From: Kordia aestuariivivens
GTDB lineage: Bacteria > Bacteroidota > Bacteroidia > Flavobacteriales > Flavobacteriaceae
Length of the DNA: 64,000 bases
Direction: 5' to 3'
Assembly: GCF_014397005.1 (NCBI RefSeq)
Contig: NZ_JACGWS010000011.1
Coordinates: 124,001 to 188,000, forward strand
Within the stretch, counting starts at the first letter, position 1. The number at the start of each line of letters is the position of its first letter. The notes beneath the pieces are model-generated. The model had not been told where the DNA came from and did not search any database. It worked only from the letters and a program-made list of their open reading frames with translations. Made by a program: the position numbers and the translations under genes. Of this stretch, positions 7,898 to 15,938 are shown piece after piece.

Positions 7898-9499
7898 TTA
7901 GCGTGAAAAGCTATCAGGCAATGGTTTGAAATGGATTTCAAACGCTTTTTCAGGAGTTCGGGTATATTTTAGTGTACCACTCAATTGATCTGTGAGTATT
8001 TGTATTAACTGCATCCCTAAAGAAGTTGCTGTTTCAAAATTAAAATCAGCAGGCAATCCAACCCCATTATCTTTGTAGATGAGTTTGTAATATTCATTTT
8101 GTTTGGTAATTGAAATATGAATACTGTTTTTTTGGTGTTCTTTGAAAGCGTGTTTAAATGAATTTGTGATCAATTCATTGATGATTAACCCTAGATTGGC
8201 TGTTGTGTCTCCATCAAAGATGAGTTCTTTGTCAATATCGATTTCTTTTGTCAAGTCTAAATCCTTGTTGCGCACTGTATCTTCTATAAAGTTAATTAAT
8301 TGTGCTATGTATTCATTAATTTGAACATTTTTTAATGTAAGATTCTCATATAGTTTTTCATGTACTAATGACATGGATTTGATTCGGTTTTGACTATCGC
8401 GGAGTGCTCTTTTTACATTTTCATCTTTGTATTCATCTTCTTGTAGCATTAGAATACCCGAAATCATTTGCATATTGTTTTTTACTCTATGATGTATTTC
8501 CTTGATAAGTGTTTGTATGTTGCTAAGGTTCGCTTCTAGTTCTTGATTCTTGGAAATAACAATTGCGTTGGCTTCTTGTAGATTTTTATTAAGCACTTTA
8601 TTTTTCAAAAATTGATGCAATACTAAAAATAATAACATAGCAACCACACCAAACCATACGTATGAAATATAACTAATGTTTTTACTAATGGTTTGTGGCT
8701 TTTTGTAGGCGCTCCCAACTTTTAATTTTAATCCAAATAATTGAACTGTTGAGTATATAAAGTCTTCTTCTTTTACCTTAAATTTTTTGTAGTATTCAGC
8801 ATCTCTAGCTGTATTGAAAATTTTAGATCCATCATAAATAGCTTCTCGTGTTAAATCTATAGAGTCATTGATTAAAAACTTATGTACATACACATCTTGA
8901 TCGTTGCTTTCGTAAAAATACTCCAACAAGTACTTTACATTTAGTATTGGTGTTACATAACCTACAACTTCACTATCACTATTTTCGGCTGAAAAGTTAA
9001 AAGGAAAACCCGCCCAACCTTCTCTAAGATTGATTGGCGTAAATAGTTTTATAGTCTTGCTTTGCATTAAACGATCTAATTCATCAATTCTTTTTTGAGA
9101 TTTAATCGATTTTACAGAAAACCCTTTTAAGTTATTCGGATCTATTTTTTGAGGTGTGATTACATATTTAAATACATGATTTGTATCGATGTAGTTGATT
9201 AATATAGAATCGTTGAATTTTATTTCTTTTAAAAAGTCATTGAGATAACTCTGTAATTGAATCTCCGTAGGAAACTGTTCGCTGTTTTTTATATAACTTT
9301 TTAGAGATGACACTAAAGAGGCATATACTTCTATTCCAGCTTTTGCATTTATCGTAGCATCAGTGTGTGCTTTGCTTAGTTGTGCATCAACTTTTTGTTG
9401 CTCAAGCGCTTCATAGTTATTTAATATGTTATGCAATAAAAATCCAGTTATTGCTAAAACAATACATACACCAACGTAATATTTGAAACTTTTAAACAT
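7898..9499 (-). CDS. Membrane sensor histidine kinase (HisKA_2/LytS-like type)
   Basis: A 533-residue kinase. A membrane segment lies at about 7-24, then an extracytoplasmic sensing region of about 250 residues, a second membrane segment (about 279-297), a short coiled coil, and the HisKA_2 phosphoacceptor region EIHHRVKNN (His336/His337). The HATPase_c domain has N box NELITNSFKHAF, DNGVGLP and a C-terminal SLGMQLIQ block. The histidine-motif type (HHRVKNN) is shared with general-stress and light-response kinases that often pair with distant response regulators. None is adjacent, so it is an orphan kinase here. The two neighbours upstream are small peptide genes on the same strand, separated by a terminator. 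Confidence 0.9.
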   Translation of the reverse strand: MFKSFKYYVGVCIVLAITGFLLHNILNNYEALEQQKVDAQLSKAHTDATINAKAGIEVYASLVSSLKSYIKNSEQFPTEIQLQSYLNDFLKEIKFNDSILINYIDTNHVFKYVITPQKIDPNNLKGFSVKSIKSQKRIDELDRLMQSKTIKLFTPINLREGWAGFPFNFSAENSDSEVVGYVTPILNVKYLLEYFYESNDQDVYVHKFLINDSIDLTREAIYDGSKIFNTARDAEYYKKFKVKEEDFIYSTVQLFGLKLKVGSAYKKPQTISKNISYISYVWFGVVAMLLFLVLHQFLKNKVLNKNLQEANAIVISKNQELEANLSNIQTLIKEIHHRVKNNMQMISGILMLQEDEYKDENVKRALRDSQNRIKSMSLVHEKLYENLTLKNVQINEYIAQLINFIEDTVRNKDLDLTKEIDIDKELIFDGDTTANLGLIINELITNSFKHAFKEHQKNSIHISITKQNEYYKLIYKDNGVGLPADFNFETATSLGMQLIQILTDQLSGTLKYTRTPEKAFEIHFKPLPDSFSR

Positions 9500-9550
9500 G
9501 TAATAATGATAATTTAAGGGGAAATTATACCTACAAATATACGCGTTTAA

Positions 9551-9583
9551 AAAAAAGCCTTGTTCTTTACGAACAAGGCTTTC
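9551..9583 (-). terminator. Rho-independent terminator after the peptide gene
   Basis: A 12-bp perfect stem (aaagccttgttc / gaacaaggcttt) with loop tttac is followed on the minus strand by a T run. It separates the peptide gene at 9673 from the kinase gene. Confidence 0.85.
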
Positions 9584-9672
9584 TACTTTTATCCAACTAA
9601 AGAGTTAAACATCTTTAAAAAATGCATCCTTATAAACATATTGAAGCCAGATAAAGTTTAGATATACTATTA

Positions 9673-9843
9673 TTAGTGTTGTGGGCAAGGCCATTCTCTG
9701 GTTACTCCTTGACAGTTAGAACAGGTTTCTTGCAAGCCTGTACAAATATCTGTTTTGGCTCCTCCTTTGATTTGTGTCGATTCTAAGTTAGATACTGAAT
9801 TCTTCCCTAAAGTTAACTTTACGTTTAGATTTCTTTTTTTCAT
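9673..9843 (-). CDS. RiPP-type precursor peptide (class I lanthipeptide-like leader)
   Basis: A 56-residue peptide too short for ordinary gene finders. A Lys-rich start (MKKRNLNVKLTLGKNSVSNL) is followed by IKGG at 25-28, then a core with Cys34, Cys41, Cys44 and Cys53 and several Thr/Ser. The leader pattern (MKK..L..L.L.K..ISNL...GG) matches the Bacteroidota natural-product-precursor family that PGAP labels class I lanthipeptide. The Gly-Gly would be the cleavage site for a C39-type exporter. No LanB, LanC or exporter is nearby, so modification would have to be in trans. The own terminator at 9551-9583 supports a real transcript. Confidence 0.75.
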   Translation of the reverse strand: MKKRNLNVKLTLGKNSVSNLESTQIKGGAKTDICTGLQETCSNCQGVTREWPCPQH

Positions 9844-9919
9844 GATCCCTTTTTTTAGTTATCACAAAAATAAGCTATTTGATAATCAATCCTTTACGGT
9901 TTTCCCTTACGATATTAAA

Positions 9920-10096
9920 TCACATCGTACCCTGATTGCACGAACCGTGACAAGATTCTAATTCGCTGGTTCCACACTTGGGAGAAGTTCCGCCTGTTCC
10001 GAATCCGCCAAATAATTGTCCTGATTTCGCAGTTGCTTGCAAGCTAGAAATTAAAGTCTTTTGCAAACTGATTTTTTTGAATGCTCTCTTTTTCAT
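9920..10096 (-). CDS. RiPP-type precursor peptide, Gly-rich linker
   Basis: A 58-residue peptide. The basic leader (MKKRAFKKISLQKTLISSLQ) is followed by a glycine-rich stretch (GGFGTGG, 30-36) and a core with Cys41, Cys49 and Cys53, plus Ser/Thr partners. It lies 76 bp upstream of the peptide at 9673 on the same strand, so the two may share a transcript. The leader is of the same class, but less conserved, with the GG further from the start than in its neighbours. Confidence 0.7.
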   Translation of the reverse strand: MKKRAFKKISLQKTLISSLQATAKSGQLFGGFGTGGTSPKCGTSELESCHGSCNQGTM

Positions 10097-10196
10097 GATT
10101 GTGTTTGTTTTGGTTTATACCATAAGATACTAAATAAACATACAACCCAAAACTTCAAAATCTTACAAATTTTATGATAAGAGTAGTTTATACAAA

Positions 10197-10226
10197 AAAA
10201 GGCAAGCCGAATAGCTTACCTTTTAT
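10197..10226 (-). terminator. Terminator of the 10246-14512 gene group
   Basis: The stem aaggcaagc / gcttacctt (one G-U pair) has a 6-nt loop, with A-run on the plus strand giving a U tract for minus-strand transcripts. It lies 20 bp beyond the stop of the 10246 gene. Confidence 0.7.
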
Positions 10227-10245
10227 ATAGTGATGTAGTGTGTTT

Positions 10246-10731
10246 TTAGTTTAGGAAACGTCCGTGCCAACTGTCGCGTGCAGGAACTTCCCAGTTTTCT
10301 AGGAAATCTGCTTTGGTGGTGACTAAGTTGTTGAATACGATTGTATTTGCCGTAACCGACTTGTCTTTTGCCATTTTACGGAAGTCTTTTAAGTCTTTGT
10401 AGGCTATGTATTCACCTTGCTTATAAGACACGTTCATTTTGTCCATTAAATCAACATTGTATTCTTTTTCTAGTTGTTGAATGAAACGTACAGACGCATC
10501 AATGGAACAACCTGTTGCCGCTTGTGCTTCTTGATCTACCGCAATGATAATGAAACGTTTGTATTTGATTTCAAAGGAAGCTTGTAAGTCACTTCCGTGT
10601 GCTGTCCACTGTGTGATAAAACTAGATAGTTTCGCTTTGATTTCTTCTAGTTCAGTTTCACTGAATGATCTGTTTGCTTGGTAAATCCAAACTTTAGCTT
10701 CATCCGAGATTGTATTAAATTCTACGAGCAT
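10246..10731 (-). CDS. Conserved Bacteroidota protein (often mislabelled ABC transporter ATPase)
   Basis: A 161-residue cytoplasmic protein with no signal peptide or membrane segment. Close relatives in Flavobacteriia are commonly annotated ABC transporter ATPase, but no Walker A, signature or Walker B motif can be seen, so that name is not supported. It starts 5 bp downstream of the preceding gene's stop, as the last gene of the minus-strand group that begins with the MCE protein, and is followed by a terminator. Its function is unknown; conserved linkage to the Fe-S and MCE genes is the only lead. Confidence 0.8.
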   Translation of the reverse strand: MLVEFNTISDEAKVWIYQANRSFSETELEEIKAKLSSFITQWTAHGSDLQASFEIKYKRFIIIAVDQEAQAATGCSIDASVRFIQQLEKEYNVDLMDKMNVSYKQGEYIAYKDLKDFRKMAKDKSVTANTIVFNNLVTTKADFLENWEVPARDSWHGRFLN

Positions 10732-10736
10732 TTTTT

Positions 10737-11375
10737 TTAGTTTAGGACTTCTAGTTTTCTTAGTACTTTATAGGTACGATAGTCTTTGAGCTTTGGATCG
10801 TACATTTCTTTGCTTTCATACGAAACTTTCATCTTGCTTTTTTTGAGATTTTTTACATCAGAAAGCAATTCTTGTCCTTCAAAGTATTCCAACCAAAGTA
10901 GTTTGTATTCGCGTTTGTTTTCACCTTTGAATGTTACGATGTTAAATTGATCATTGGTCAACTTAACCACATTCCCAAGTACAGCCGTGTTGCTTCCTTT
11001 GCTTGGCGCATTTGATTGCTCTTTGATTTCATCTTCTATCAAGTCTTTTGCAAATACCATAAACGTATCTGGGCAAAGTTCCAACATTTTGAATCCAATT
11101 TCTTGCCCTAATACTTCTAAAGAGTTTGCATCATCTAAAGAAACAACCAAGTATTTATCCAATCGGTCTTTGTATTTTCCGTACGATTTCATCATGCATA
11201 ACCCAAGTTGTATTTCTACTTCTTCTTTGGTTAATCCTTCTGAACTTTTTTCACTTACACATTCACAAACTTCTTGTGTCATTTCAGTAAGTACCACATC
11301 TTTAGTGTCTTTTTTGTCTTGTGCAAATCCTATGGTTGCAAAACATAAAGCGATTACTGTTATTATTTTCTTCAT
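10737..11375 (-). CDS. Exported hypothetical protein
   Basis: The frame is open to 11402, but the ATG at 11375 gives a clean signal peptide (MKKIITVIALCFATIGFAQ) and avoids overlap with the upstream gene. The mature part of about 194 residues has a Cys-containing helical N-terminal half (CECVSEKS, LGLCMMKSYGKY, LELCPDTF) and a C-terminal half of beta character ending in YRTYKVLRKLEVLN. It is a periplasmic or surface protein of unknown role. It lies 10 bp after the HdrB-like gene and 5 bp before the next, so it belongs to the same operon. Confidence 0.8.
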   Translation of the reverse strand: MKKIITVIALCFATIGFAQDKKDTKDVVLTEMTQEVCECVSEKSSEGLTKEEVEIQLGLCMMKSYGKYKDRLDKYLVVSLDDANSLEVLGQEIGFKMLELCPDTFMVFAKDLIEDEIKEQSNAPSKGSNTAVLGNVVKLTNDQFNIVTFKGENKREYKLLWLEYFEGQELLSDVKNLKKSKMKVSYESKEMYDPKLKDYRTYKVLRKLEVLN

Positions 11376-11385
11376 CCTTATTTTT

Positions 11386-12165
11386 TTATAAATCTTGTGC
11401 ATTTGCGATCAACTCCGCAATGTCTTGCACGATCACGCTGTCTTCTTTTTCTTTGTTTTTGATTCCGTCTGTCATCATGGTGTTACAGAATGGGCAACCT
11501 GTCGCAATGATGTCTGGCTTTACTTCTAGTGCTTGTTCTGTACGCTCTATATTTACTTCTTTGTTTCCAGGTTCCGCATCTTTAAACATTTGTGCGCCAC
11601 CGGCACCACAACAGAGTCCTTTTTTACGGCAGTTTTTCATTTCAACCAATTCCACATCTAACTTGCGAATGAGTTCACGCGGCGCTTCATAAACATCATT
11701 GGCGCGTCCTAAGTAACAAGGATCATGGAAAGTGATTTTTTTCCCTTTGAAACTTCCACCTTCAATGGTCAATCGTCCATCATCTAGTAATGATTTTAGG
11801 AATTGTGTATGATGCATCACATCATAATTTCCTCCTAAGGATGGATATTCGTTTTTGAGCGTATTGAAACAGTGTGGACATGCCGTTACTACTTTTTTGA
11901 TGTCGTAAGCATTCATGACCTCAATGTTGGTCACAGCTTGCATTTGAAATAGAAATTCGTTTCCAGCACGTTTTGCAGGATCACCAGTACAACTTTCTTC
12001 TGCACCAAGAACCGCAAATTCTACATTTGCATTGTTCAATATTTTTACAAAAGCTTTTGTTATTTTTTTGGCTCTGTCGTCAAAACTTCCTGCACAACCA
12101 ACCCAAAATAGTACTTCAGGTTGTTTTCCTTCGGCCATGTATTCTGCCATTGTTGGTACTTTCAT
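11386..12165 (-). CDS. CCG-domain (Fe-S)-binding oxidoreductase subunit, HdrB/GlpC-like
   Basis: This 259-residue protein has two cysteine-rich CCG domains: TACPHC with HDPCYLGR and CCGAGGAQM, and TGCPFCNTMM in the second half. These bind a non-cubane Fe-S cluster in heterodisulfide-reductase subunit B, GlpC and LutA type proteins. The preceding gene (12202) supplies the membrane and 4Fe-4S partner. Together they resemble a membrane-linked electron-transfer unit, commonly called (Fe-S)-binding protein in Flavobacteriia. The electron donor and acceptor are not known. Confidence 0.9.
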   Translation of the reverse strand: MKVPTMAEYMAEGKQPEVLFWVGCAGSFDDRAKKITKAFVKILNNANVEFAVLGAEESCTGDPAKRAGNEFLFQMQAVTNIEVMNAYDIKKVVTACPHCFNTLKNEYPSLGGNYDVMHHTQFLKSLLDDGRLTIEGGSFKGKKITFHDPCYLGRANDVYEAPRELIRKLDVELVEMKNCRKKGLCCGAGGAQMFKDAEPGNKEVNIERTEQALEVKPDIIATGCPFCNTMMTDGIKNKEKEDSVIVQDIAELIANAQDL

Positions 12166-12201
12166 TGTTGTATTTTTTTAAGTTGTAACTTTATTTTTTG
12201 C

Positions 12202-13515
12202 TTAGTTTTCGTCTTTCCAATTGAGTCTGTCCATTTGATTGTATGGCCAAGGTGCTCCATTGTTTTCAATATTCCCCATCATTACGTTTAGTTCCGTTGG
12301 TGCAGCCGATTGCTCCATGACTAGGTATTTACGCATTTCCATGATAATGGATAACGGATCAATACTTACAGGACAGGCTTCTACACATGCGTTACATGAA
12401 GTACACGCCCATAGTTCTTCCGTAGTGACATAATCATTTAGTAATGATTTGCCATCGTCTACAAATTTGCCTTTGTTAGCGTCAATGTTTTTCCCAACTT
12501 CTTCCAGACGATCTCTGGTGTCCATCATTATTTTACGTGGCGATAGTTTTTTCCCTGTTTGATTCGCTGGACATTCGCTTGTACAACGTCCACATTCAGT
12601 ACAGGTATACGCGTTCAAAAGTTGAACCCAATTTAAGTCTTGCACATCCGAAGCGCCAAATTTTTCGGGTTCGCCTTCATCTTCTCCTTCAGCTGGTGCC
12701 GCAAACGGATCAGCATTTGGGTCCATCATTAACATCACTTCTTTTGTTACATTCGCATCGTTTACAAATTCGCCTTTAGGCTGTAAGTTCGCGTACCATG
12801 TGTTTGGAAATGCTAAGAGAATGTGTAAGTGTTTTGAGAAGTATAAGTAGTTTAGGAAAACCAAGATTCCTGCAATGTGCAACCACCAAGCAGTTTTCTC
12901 AATGATATGCGCCATTTCTATGTTACCTTCAAATAAAGGATATAGGTATTGACTGATGACGTTTCCAACGCCTGCTTCTTGAAATTTCACATCTGCTGCA
13001 TTCATGACGATGAATAAAGTCATTAATACGACTTCAAAGTATAGAATGATGTTTCCATCACTTTTTGGCCAACCTTTCATTTCGGCACTTAGGAAACGTT
13101 TTAGTTTGATTACATTTCTACGAATCCAGAATATAATTACAGAGATTAATACCGCAATTGCCAATACTTCAAAGGTTCCGATAAGGAAACCGTATATACT
13201 ATCTGGTAAGATTTTAGTAAATACTCTGTGTGTACCAAAGAGTCCGTCAATAATGATTTCTAGTACTTCAATGTTAATGATTACAAATCCTACATAGACA
13301 ATGATATGAAAGAAACCTGCAATAGGTCTGCGTACCATTTTGGATTGTCCCAACGCAATCATTCCCATGTTTTTCCAACGTTGTGATTTGTTGTCAGATC
13401 GATCTACATCTTTTCCTAAGTTTATGTTTCTAGATAGTTTTTTGACATTTTTCGCAAAATAACCTACGCCAGCAATTAGTAGTATGGCAAATAGAATGTT
13501 TGGAATGTACTCCAT
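12202..13515 (-). CDS. Membrane-bound 4Fe-4S oxidoreductase subunit, HdrC/NarI-like
   Basis: A 437-residue protein. The N-terminal half has about five membrane segments with a histidine-containing, NarI/DsrM-like arrangement (roughly 5-22, 70-90, 108-130, 158-176 and 205-228). The C-terminal half has two 4Fe-4S motifs, CTECGRCTSECP and CTSCNACVEACP (about 300-375). Electrons would pass between the quinone pool and the CCG subunit encoded 36 bp downstream. An acidic linker (about 265-285) separates the two halves. The physiological substrate is unknown. Confidence 0.9.
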   Translation of the reverse strand: MEYIPNILFAILLIAGVGYFAKNVKKLSRNINLGKDVDRSDNKSQRWKNMGMIALGQSKMVRRPIAGFFHIIVYVGFVIINIEVLEIIIDGLFGTHRVFTKILPDSIYGFLIGTFEVLAIAVLISVIIFWIRRNVIKLKRFLSAEMKGWPKSDGNIILYFEVVLMTLFIVMNAADVKFQEAGVGNVISQYLYPLFEGNIEMAHIIEKTAWWLHIAGILVFLNYLYFSKHLHILLAFPNTWYANLQPKGEFVNDANVTKEVMLMMDPNADPFAAPAEGEDEGEPEKFGASDVQDLNWVQLLNAYTCTECGRCTSECPANQTGKKLSPRKIMMDTRDRLEEVGKNIDANKGKFVDDGKSLLNDYVTTEELWACTSCNACVEACPVSIDPLSIIMEMRKYLVMEQSAAPTELNVMMGNIENNGAPWPYNQMDRLNWKDEN

Positions 13516-13543
13516 GGGTAGTGTAACTTTAGATGGTTATGCT

Positions 13544-14512
13544 TTAGTTTTTCTTTGGTGTATTTTCTTCTTCTCCTTCTTTCGCTTTTTCGTATTGCTT
13601 TGCTTTTTTTCCGAATAACGAGAAGTGTACGTATCGTTTTGGATTCAGTTTCATGTCTTCCAATAATTGCTCCATTTGTAAAGATGCGCCTGTAAGATTG
13701 TTATACAGTTCTTCATCTTTTAATAGTTTCCCTACTGAACCTTCTCCATTTTCAATTCCTGCAATGATGTTGTCAAACCCTTCAATGGTTGATTGTAATT
13801 GCTTCATGGTTTTGTTGATTTCCAGTTTGGCTAACGAATCTGATACTTTAGAAAGGTTTGCCGTTAGGTTGTCAACATTGGTAAAGGTATTGTCGAGTTT
13901 TTCTTTGTTACTATCTAACATCGTATTTAAGGTGCCCGATGCTTTTTTGAAGTTTGCAATGGTGGCGTTGAGTTCTTTGATTCCGTTTTTGATGTTGTTT
14001 CTAGATTCTGTGTCTAATATTAAGTTGACAGAAGTTATGAGCGAATCTGCGCTGACAATCATGTGTTCTACCTTTCCTTGCAACGGAAGTAATTGATTTT
14101 TGAAAGCATCAACCATTCCTAGTTGGGTTTCCGTTTTGAGTGTATCACCCGAAACTGCCATTTCTGCGCCGTCTTGTTTTAGTAGGATTGCTAAGTTTTT
14201 TCCGCCGAGAAATCCACTTTCCTGTAATTGCAATAAGCTGTTTTTAGAAAATTGGAAGTCATGGTTTATAGCTAGCGTAACTAATGATTTTCCTGATGGT
14301 TGCAATTGTATGTCTTGCACTTTTCCGACTTTGTAACCGTTGATTAAGACTTTGGTAGAAGGAACTAAGCCGCCAACATTATTGTATTCTGCGTAGAATA
14401 CTCTGTCGGTAGATAATATTGATCTTGACATTAGGTAACTAATTCCGAAGTATAAGAGGACTAGTGCGGTAATTACTAGCAATGCTGTTTTAATTTCTCT
14501 GGATATTTTCAA
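13544..14512 (-). CDS. MCE/MlaD family lipid-transport protein
   Basis: A 322-residue protein anchored by one N-terminal membrane segment (about 9-28). An MCE domain follows (about 35-115; VLINGYKVGKVQDIQL and FLGGKNLAILL), and then a long helical, coiled-coil region (120-280). Single-MCE proteins of this layout form rings that carry phospholipids across the periplasm with an MlaE/MlaF-type ABC transporter, which is not in this window. It lies between the amidase gene and the Fe-S pair. This order is conserved in many flavobacteria by recollection, which I could not check. Confidence 0.9.
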   Translation of the reverse strand: MKISREIKTALLVITALVLLYFGISYLMSRSILSTDRVFYAEYNNVGGLVPSTKVLINGYKVGKVQDIQLQPSGKSLVTLAINHDFQFSKNSLLQLQESGFLGGKNLAILLKQDGAEMAVSGDTLKTETQLGMVDAFKNQLLPLQGKVEHMIVSADSLITSVNLILDTESRNNIKNGIKELNATIANFKKASGTLNTMLDSNKEKLDNTFTNVDNLTANLSKVSDSLAKLEINKTMKQLQSTIEGFDNIIAGIENGEGSVGKLLKDEELYNNLTGASLQMEQLLEDMKLNPKRYVHFSLFGKKAKQYEKAKEGEEENTPKKN

Positions 14513-14576
14513 TTTTTTGGGAATTTGTGAACTTCACAAAATTAAAGATTTTTTTACTAAGAATACGTCTAATTTA

Positions 14577-15719
14577 TTATTGTTTTAGCACTTCTGTCAA
14601 GGATACCTTTTTTCCTTTTTTGTAAGCTACAACATAACAATCACTGTATCCTTTGCGAATGGCTTCTTGCTTTTTGCGTTTTATTTCTTCATAATCAGAA
14701 GTTTTACCATAGAAATAACGGTATATGCTTCCTGCTTTTTCTCGTGAGATTTCTTTTAATCCTTTGAAATTATATGATTTTGTTGGAATTTTTTTAGAAC
14801 TCGCAGATAACTGTACTTTAAAGGTAACACCATTGTAAACTCTTGGAGTTACTTGTTCTTCATGATTTATCACAATTTCACTCGATGTATCCGCATGCAA
14901 TGAAATGTATTTTTTTATGGCATTGTATAAAGATTGCGTCATGATTTTTTTACCCTTTTTAGAGTTTAAAAAATCTTCTTCTTTTTTGTGCGTCAAGAAA
15001 CCGAGCTCTACCAATACGCTTGGCATGTATGTTTTGGAAAGTACCCAAAAACCTGCCTGTTTTACGCCTCTGTCCTTACGTTTGGCAGTTACTTTGAATT
15101 CTTTTTGAATGTAACTTGCAATTTCAATACTTTGATCTAAGTATTCTTCTTGCATGAGAATGAGACTGATTAAGGATTCTGGTGAGTTTGGATCGAATCC
15201 TCCGTACGTTTCTTCGTAATTGTCTTCAAGTAAGATTACCGAGTTTTCACGTTTGGCAACTTCGAGGTTTGCTTTGTTTTTACTTAAACCCAATACAAAT
15301 GTTTCTGAGCCATACGCTGTAGTCCCAAATTTTTTGCCATTTCTCCCAGGTTGCGCATTGCAATGTATGGAAATGAATAAGTCTGCTTTTTTCTTGTTCG
15401 TCACAATAGCGCGTTGTTGCAACGTTGGATACGTGTCTCTTGTGCGCGTGTACACTACTTTTACATTTGGAATTTTTTCCAGCATTTTCCCCAAAGCCAA
15501 CGAAACATCGAGTGCTACGTCTTTTTCGGTGGTTTTATAACGTCCGGTTCCGGGAGTTCCGGTATCGCCGCCGCCATGTCCGGGATCGATCATGACTACA
15601 AATTGTTTCTTCTTCTTCGGAGGATCTTTTTCTACATTTCCATTAGAAGCTGTTAAAAAACTAATAGTTAATAATAGGATCAGCACTGAAAAATATTTCT
15701 GCATATATTCGATTTTCAT
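14577..15719 (-). CDS. N-acetylmuramoyl-L-alanine amidase (Amidase_3)
   Basis: An exported zinc amidase that cleaves the MurNAc-L-Ala bond in peptidoglycan, 380 residues. The signal peptide is followed by the catalytic domain (about 40-265): IDPGHGGGDTGT with the first zinc His, HCNAQPG with a second His, and VLVELGFLTH with the catalytic Glu. The C terminus (about 290-380) resembles a SPOR-like or substrate-binding module. An alternative start is the internal ATG at 15704 (MQKYFSV...), which also gives a good signal peptide. It is divergent from lptD with a 219-bp intergenic region that must hold both promoters. Confidence 0.93.
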   Translation of the reverse strand: MKIEYMQKYFSVLILLLTISFLTASNGNVEKDPPKKKKQFVVMIDPGHGGGDTGTPGTGRYKTTEKDVALDVSLALGKMLEKIPNVKVVYTRTRDTYPTLQQRAIVTNKKKADLFISIHCNAQPGRNGKKFGTTAYGSETFVLGLSKNKANLEVAKRENSVILLEDNYEETYGGFDPNSPESLISLILMQEEYLDQSIEIASYIQKEFKVTAKRKDRGVKQAGFWVLSKTYMPSVLVELGFLTHKKEEDFLNSKKGKKIMTQSLYNAIKKYISLHADTSSEIVINHEEQVTPRVYNGVTFKVQLSASSKKIPTKSYNFKGLKEISREKAGSIYRYFYGKTSDYEEIKRKKQEAIRKGYSDCYVVAYKKGKKVSLTEVLKQ

Positions 15720-15938
15720 TCGTTTCTGGTGTAATAATGATTATTGTGTGTTCTTTATTGTGTTAATTATGATTAATTTATCATAAATCTATGATAAAAA
15801 TACACAACTAGGTTTGGCACTTCAAATATTGAACCATACTTTTACGACCTATATTTTAAACGAAAATATAAAAGTTACTTGACTATTCATAAAAGAAATC
15901 TTTCTTTTGTGAATTATAACGAATTTTGATTAAAACCT

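Noticed and set aside
10246-10731. Naming the 161-residue protein an ABC transporter ATPase
   Set aside because: No Walker A, signature or Walker B motif is visible; the name is a transferred label.
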